From positions 1 to 62,795 of the IMG/VR virus record IMGVR_UViG_3300010885_011310: 62,795 bases of DNA; one strand, written 5' to 3'. Of this stretch, positions 59,984 to 62,795 are shown piece after piece. The stretch's first letter is position 1, and each line of letters starts with the position of its first letter. Below the pieces are notes generated by a model that saw only the letters and a list, made by a program, of their open reading frames with translations, had not been told where the DNA came from and did not search any database. The stretch is from a virus. A program made the translations under genes and the position numbers.

Positions 59984-60607
59984 ATGAACTTCAAGAATTG
60001 GAAACATTGGAAGACATCTACATTAGGTGTCATTATTATTATTGCAGCTATTGTTAGTGTATTTATTAATACTAATTGGACTGATGCTATTGTAGGGATA
60101 TCGGCAGGCTTAATGTTAATCTTTGCTCCCGATACTATCCTTGATAAGATAACAACTCTTATCAAAATATTATTTGTGATGTTTGTTTTACAATCGTGTA
60201 TGACAAATAAAAAGTTAGCACAGAAGTGTGCAGATAAATTCCCAATTAAAGATAGTACAGTAATAGTAGAAAGAGTAGACACAACTTATATTATAACAAA
60301 AGGAGACACTATTAGAGTTCCTTTTAAATCAGGAGATTCAATCGTGTATAAATTAGTTCAATGTCCACCAAAGAAGTTGGCACAAGTAGTTAAGTATAAA
60401 GAGAAGTTAGTATACAGAGAGAATACTGCAAAGGTTACTATATTAAATATATTAAATGATTCGCTTAAAGTTCAGAATGCATTGCATAAAGAGAAGATAG
60501 CTGAATTGCAGGAGAAAAAAGATAAAGCTGTAGAGCGTAATTGGTACTTGATAGGAATCATAGGTCTATTTGTAGCTTACAAGTTAGTATCATGGCGATT
60601 CTTGTAA
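59984..60607 (+). CDS. Possible holin-spanin fusion: membrane segments plus lipoprotein-like coiled coil
   Basis: A 207-residue protein. Residues ~12-30 (STLGVIIIIAAIVSVFI) and ~37-52 are hydrophobic, followed by a second signal-like stretch IKILFVMFVLQSC (residues ~60-73), whose C-terminal LQSC looks like a lipobox. Residues ~75-180 are charged and include a coiled coil, and a last membrane segment (WYLIGIIGLFVAYKLVS) closes the chain. This looks like a holin-like unit joined to a Rz/Rz1-type spanin unit; an internal start for a lipoprotein near the LQSC segment is possible. Confidence 0.6.
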   Translation: MNFKNWKHWKTSTLGVIIIIAAIVSVFINTNWTDAIVGISAGLMLIFAPDTILDKITTLIKILFVMFVLQSCMTNKKLAQKCADKFPIKDSTVIVERVDTTYIITKGDTIRVPFKSGDSIVYKLVQCPPKKLAQVVKYKEKLVYRENTAKVTILNILNDSLKVQNALHKEKIAELQEKKDKAVERNWYLIGIIGLFVAYKLVSWRFL

Positions 60608-60630
60608 GAAAATCAGTCATAAGTTTTTAG

Positions 60631-60638
60631 TATTTTTG
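60631..60638 (+). promoter_or_regulatory. Bacteroidetes-type -7 box
   Basis: TATTTTTG, 16 bases before the ATG at 60655. It may drive the fibre module. Confidence 0.55.
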
Positions 60639-60654
60639 TATAAATTAAATTAAA

Positions 60655-60891
60655 ATGAAATTAGAAGAACAAGAATTTGAGAAATTAAAGGAACTTAACA
60701 CGACGTTAATTCATTTAAAGTTGGCTATTGCTGATGTTGAGATAAGAAAACATGCTCTACTTAAAGAGAGTGATGGTCTTAGAACTTTAATGCTTGAACA
60801 AGAACAAGAGTTAATTAATAAATACGGACCTGACTCTGTAATTAATATGCAGACAGGCGAGGTAACACAAAAAACAAATGAAAGCACCTAA
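60655..60891 (+). CDS. Coiled-coil protein upstream of fibre
   Basis: A 78-residue helical protein with heptad-like Leu/Ile spacing (FEKLKELNTTLIHLKLAIADVEI) and a hydrophilic tail. It overlaps the next gene by 14 bases. Probably a fibre-module accessory; function unknown. Confidence 0.6.
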   Translation: MKLEEQEFEKLKELNTTLIHLKLAIADVEIRKHALLKESDGLRTLMLEQEQELINKYGPDSVINMQTGEVTQKTNEST

Positions 60892-61222
60892 TGAATTAAT
60901 TGGTTTGTTTTTTCATTCGAGAGATGCAATGCATCTTACTCATTTGAATACAACTTCTTTTGCAGAGCATAAGGCTCTTGGTCAATATTATGATGATATT
61001 CTTGATTTAACAGACAAGTTTATTGAAGTTTACTTTGGTCGTTACAAAAGATTGGCTATTACTATCCCTGAAGCTAAAGTTGAGGGAGCAGTAGAACACT
61101 TAAAGGGTCTACAACAAATTATTGATGCAGAGCGTGGTCAATATAGTTCTGAATTACAGAACATTTTAGATGAAATGCTTGCAGTAATTAACAGAACTTT
61201 ATACCTTTTAACTTTAGTTTAA
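60878..61222 (+). CDS. Hypothetical helical protein upstream of fibre
   Basis: A 114-residue protein, helical throughout, with AMHLTHLNTTSFAEHKALGQYYDDILDL in its first third and a His-rich start. The pattern (HFRDAMHLTHL...HKAL-YY) is reminiscent of small ferritin-like/DUF5856-type phage proteins, but the family is not certain. It ends 6 bases before the fibre ATG. Confidence 0.6.
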   Translation: MKAPNELIGLFFHSRDAMHLTHLNTTSFAEHKALGQYYDDILDLTDKFIEVYFGRYKRLAITIPEAKVEGAVEHLKGLQQIIDAERGQYSSELQNILDEMLAVINRTLYLLTLV

Positions 61223-61228
61223 CAACTA

Positions 61229-62795
61229 ATGGCTAGAATTAGTACATATCCCATAGATGCTTCTCCTAGTGTCGAAGATAAACTTATTGGTACTGAGGTT
61301 AATAACGAAAATGAGACTAAGAATTTTACTATAGGTGATATTCTTAGTCTTATTATTGTAACTACACCAACCTTAGACGAAGTCCTACAAGCAGGTGGAA
61401 CATTAGAGGGTGATAGGGTTATTGATACCAATGGATATGACTTAAACTTTATTGGCAATGTAAATATGGAGCAACTTGTTGTTTCAAATAGCATATTTGC
61501 CAATGCATTCGTAAAAGAAAACGGATTACCAACACAAATATTAGCAGCAGATGGTACAATAATCACTGCAGGAACAAATATATCCATAGCAGGTGGAACA
61601 ATATCTGCTATAGGTCAAGATGGTACGTCAGGTACGTCGGGAACATCGGGTTCAAATGGTTCTTCAGGAACATCAGGTATTACAGGTACATCGGGTACTA
61701 ATGGTAGTAACGGAACATCAGGAAGTAATGGTAGTAATGGTACTAACGGCACATCGGGAATAAACGGTACAAGTGGGACTAGTGGAACAGCAGGAACTAG
61801 TGGTACAAACGGAACAGGTGGTACATCGGGAACAGGTGGGACTAGTGGTACATCTGTATCTGTATCAGGTACAAATAACACTGTTACTAAATTTACTAGT
61901 GCATCTACAATAGGTAATTCTAACATAACAGATGATGGTTCTTTAATATCATTAAACTCAAATAGTAATGTTACAGGAACATTAGGTATTAATTCATCAT
62001 TACCATATACTCAATTTAGATTTCAATCATCTGAGAGCGATGGTACTGCTTCATTGTTAATTCAATATTTTGGTAATAATAGTATATACAATACTTTAGG
62101 TGGATTTGCAAGTGGTGTTGATGGTGTTTCTGATATAGCATTTTTTGCTAATAAAATTAATTCATCTAGTTCTGTTAACGCAGTAAAAATTAATAGTATT
62201 TCAGATACTGAAATTTTAAATCTTTCTGAGTTTGGCTCTCCATTTTTTTATAGTAGAGTAGGAGTAGGTGGTGCTGCTTCTAATACCGGTACTACTATGT
62301 TTTCAGTAGTAAATAATACTACTAACTCAATAGTGTCAAATATTTCAGGACCTTTTAGTATTACAGGAACTAAATATTTAAACATAACATCAAGTAGAAC
62401 AACAAGTGGAACTCTTGCTAATTTATATTATTTATACATTTCTCAAGGTTCTTTTACAGGTACAACTACAAACCAATTTGGTGTATATGTTGATAGTACA
62501 TTAACAGGTGCTACAAACAATTATGGTGTATATTCAAATATATCAAGTGGTGCTACTCGTTGGAATTTATATGCAAATGGTACTGCAAAAAATTATCTCA
62601 ATGGAAATTTATTACTAGGTTCTACAACTGATAACACTGCAAAATTACAAGTAACAGGTGCAGGTACTTTCACTACAACAAATAATGGTGTTACTTCTAC
62701 TCTTATAACTTTAAATAATGCAGGCTCAGGGTCTTCTACAGGAACACAAATTCAATTTAATGTTACAGGTAATACTAAAGCATTAATTTCATCTA
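61229..62795 (+). CDS. Collagen-like tail fibre, N-terminal part (continues at 1)
   Basis: The ATG at 61229 begins MARISTYPIDASPSVEDKLIGTE, a typical N-terminus for Bacteroidetes phage fibres that attach to the baseplate. A first collagen-like tract lies at about 61620-61855 (Gly-Thr-Ser, Gly-Ser-Asn, Gly-Thr-Asn triplets, no Pro). It is followed by a segment with the repeated WNLY-NGTAKNYLNG-LLLGSTTDN module near 62560. The frame is open to the window end and continues in frame from base 3, giving 1596 residues in all. Confidence 0.87.
   Translation, partial: MARISTYPIDASPSVEDKLIGTEVNNENETKNFTIGDILSLIIVTTPTLDEVLQAGGTLEGDRVIDTNGYDLNFIGNVNMEQLVVSNSIFANAFVKENGLPTQILAADGTIITAGTNISIAGGTISAIGQDGTSGTSGTSGSNGSSGTSGITGTSGTNGSNGTSGSNGSNGTNGTSGINGTSGTSGTAGTSGTNGTGGTSGTGGTSGTSVSVSGTNNTVTKFTSASTIGNSNITDDGSLISLNSNSNVTGTLGINSSLPYTQFRFQSSESDGTASLLIQYFGNNSIYNTLGGFASGVDGVSDIAFFANKINSSSSVNAVKINSISDTEILNLSEFGSPFFYSRVGVGGAASNTGTTMFSVVNNTTNSIVSNISGPFSITGTKYLNITSSRTTSGTLANLYYLYISQGSFTGTTTNQFGVYVDSTLTGATNNYGVYSNISSGATRWNLYANGTAKNYLNGNLLLGSTTDNTAKLQVTGAGTFTTTNNGVTSTLITLNNAGSGSSTGTQIQFNVTGNTKALISS
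62673..62795. repeat. Terminal direct repeat, right copy
   Basis: Identical to bases 1-123; see the left copy. Counting it once gives a 62,672-bp circle. Confidence 0.9.

Noticed and set aside
1-62795. CRISPR array, insertion sequence, integrase or lysogeny module
   Set aside because: No direct repeats with regular unique spacers, no transposase or recombinase motifs and no CI-like repressor were seen; the only regulator-like gene is the winged-helix protein at 54755.

Overview
This window is a complete, circularly mapping genome of a tailed, lytic-looking DNA phage of a Bacteroidetes host, probably a flavobacterium or relative. The last 123 bases repeat the first 123 exactly, and the tail-fibre frame reads through the join without a break, so the unique length is 62,672 bp. 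The host assignment rests on the AT-rich sequence, on many Bacteroidetes-type promoters (TAnnTTTG at -7, sometimes with TTG near -33), and on the head-tail gene set: a KxRRxGxS-type terminase, an ~812-aa portal, a crAss-like capsid protein, two ring/connector proteins and a 1529-aa muzzle/stabilisation protein. I see no integrase and no DNA or RNA polymerase.

Layout. (1) 61.2 kb through the join to 4.5 kb, rightward: a 1596-aa tail fibre with proline-free collagen-like Gly-Thr-Ser tracts and small virion or accessory genes. (2) 4.5-6.6 kb, leftward: one bifunctional glycosyltransferase whose C-terminal half matches autotransporter O-heptosyltransferases. (3) 6.6-35.1 kb, rightward: a tandem GroES-like protein, terminase, portal, scaffold, capsid, connectors, tail proteins, an acetyltransferase, and a 2774-aa polyvalent virion protein with two HExxH motifs. 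(4) 35.1-51.5 kb, leftward: replication and early genes. These are a metallophosphoesterase, two stand-alone DnaA domain-IV-like proteins, a VRR-NUC nuclease, an SNF2-type helicase, a primase-helicase, an SSB, an exonuclease/annealase pair, many small proteins, an amidotransferase-cyclotransferase fusion and an amidoligase. (5) 51.5-52.5 kb: a G-rich island and a candidate origin with TGTCGA repeats; a related repeat cluster lies at 42.4 kb. (6) 52.0-61.2 kb, rightward: GroEL, a zinc ribbon, a membrane protein, GroES, a divergent winged-helix regulator, a cluster of small Lys-rich proteins, and a lysis cassette.

The most unusual region is the distal leftward operon (45-51.5 kb). Its short intergenic gaps hold two hammerhead ribozymes of different topology, one clear and one possible tRNA-like minihelix without an anticodon arm, and several copies of the palindrome GTGTCTTTAAAGACAC. 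It looks like a polycistronic RNA carrying cis-acting processing elements. A second candidate system is the Ser/Thr-rich collagen-like fibre next to a protein-O-heptosyltransferase-like enzyme, which suggests a glycosylated fibre. A third is the amidoligase plus GATase II/cyclotransferase cassette.
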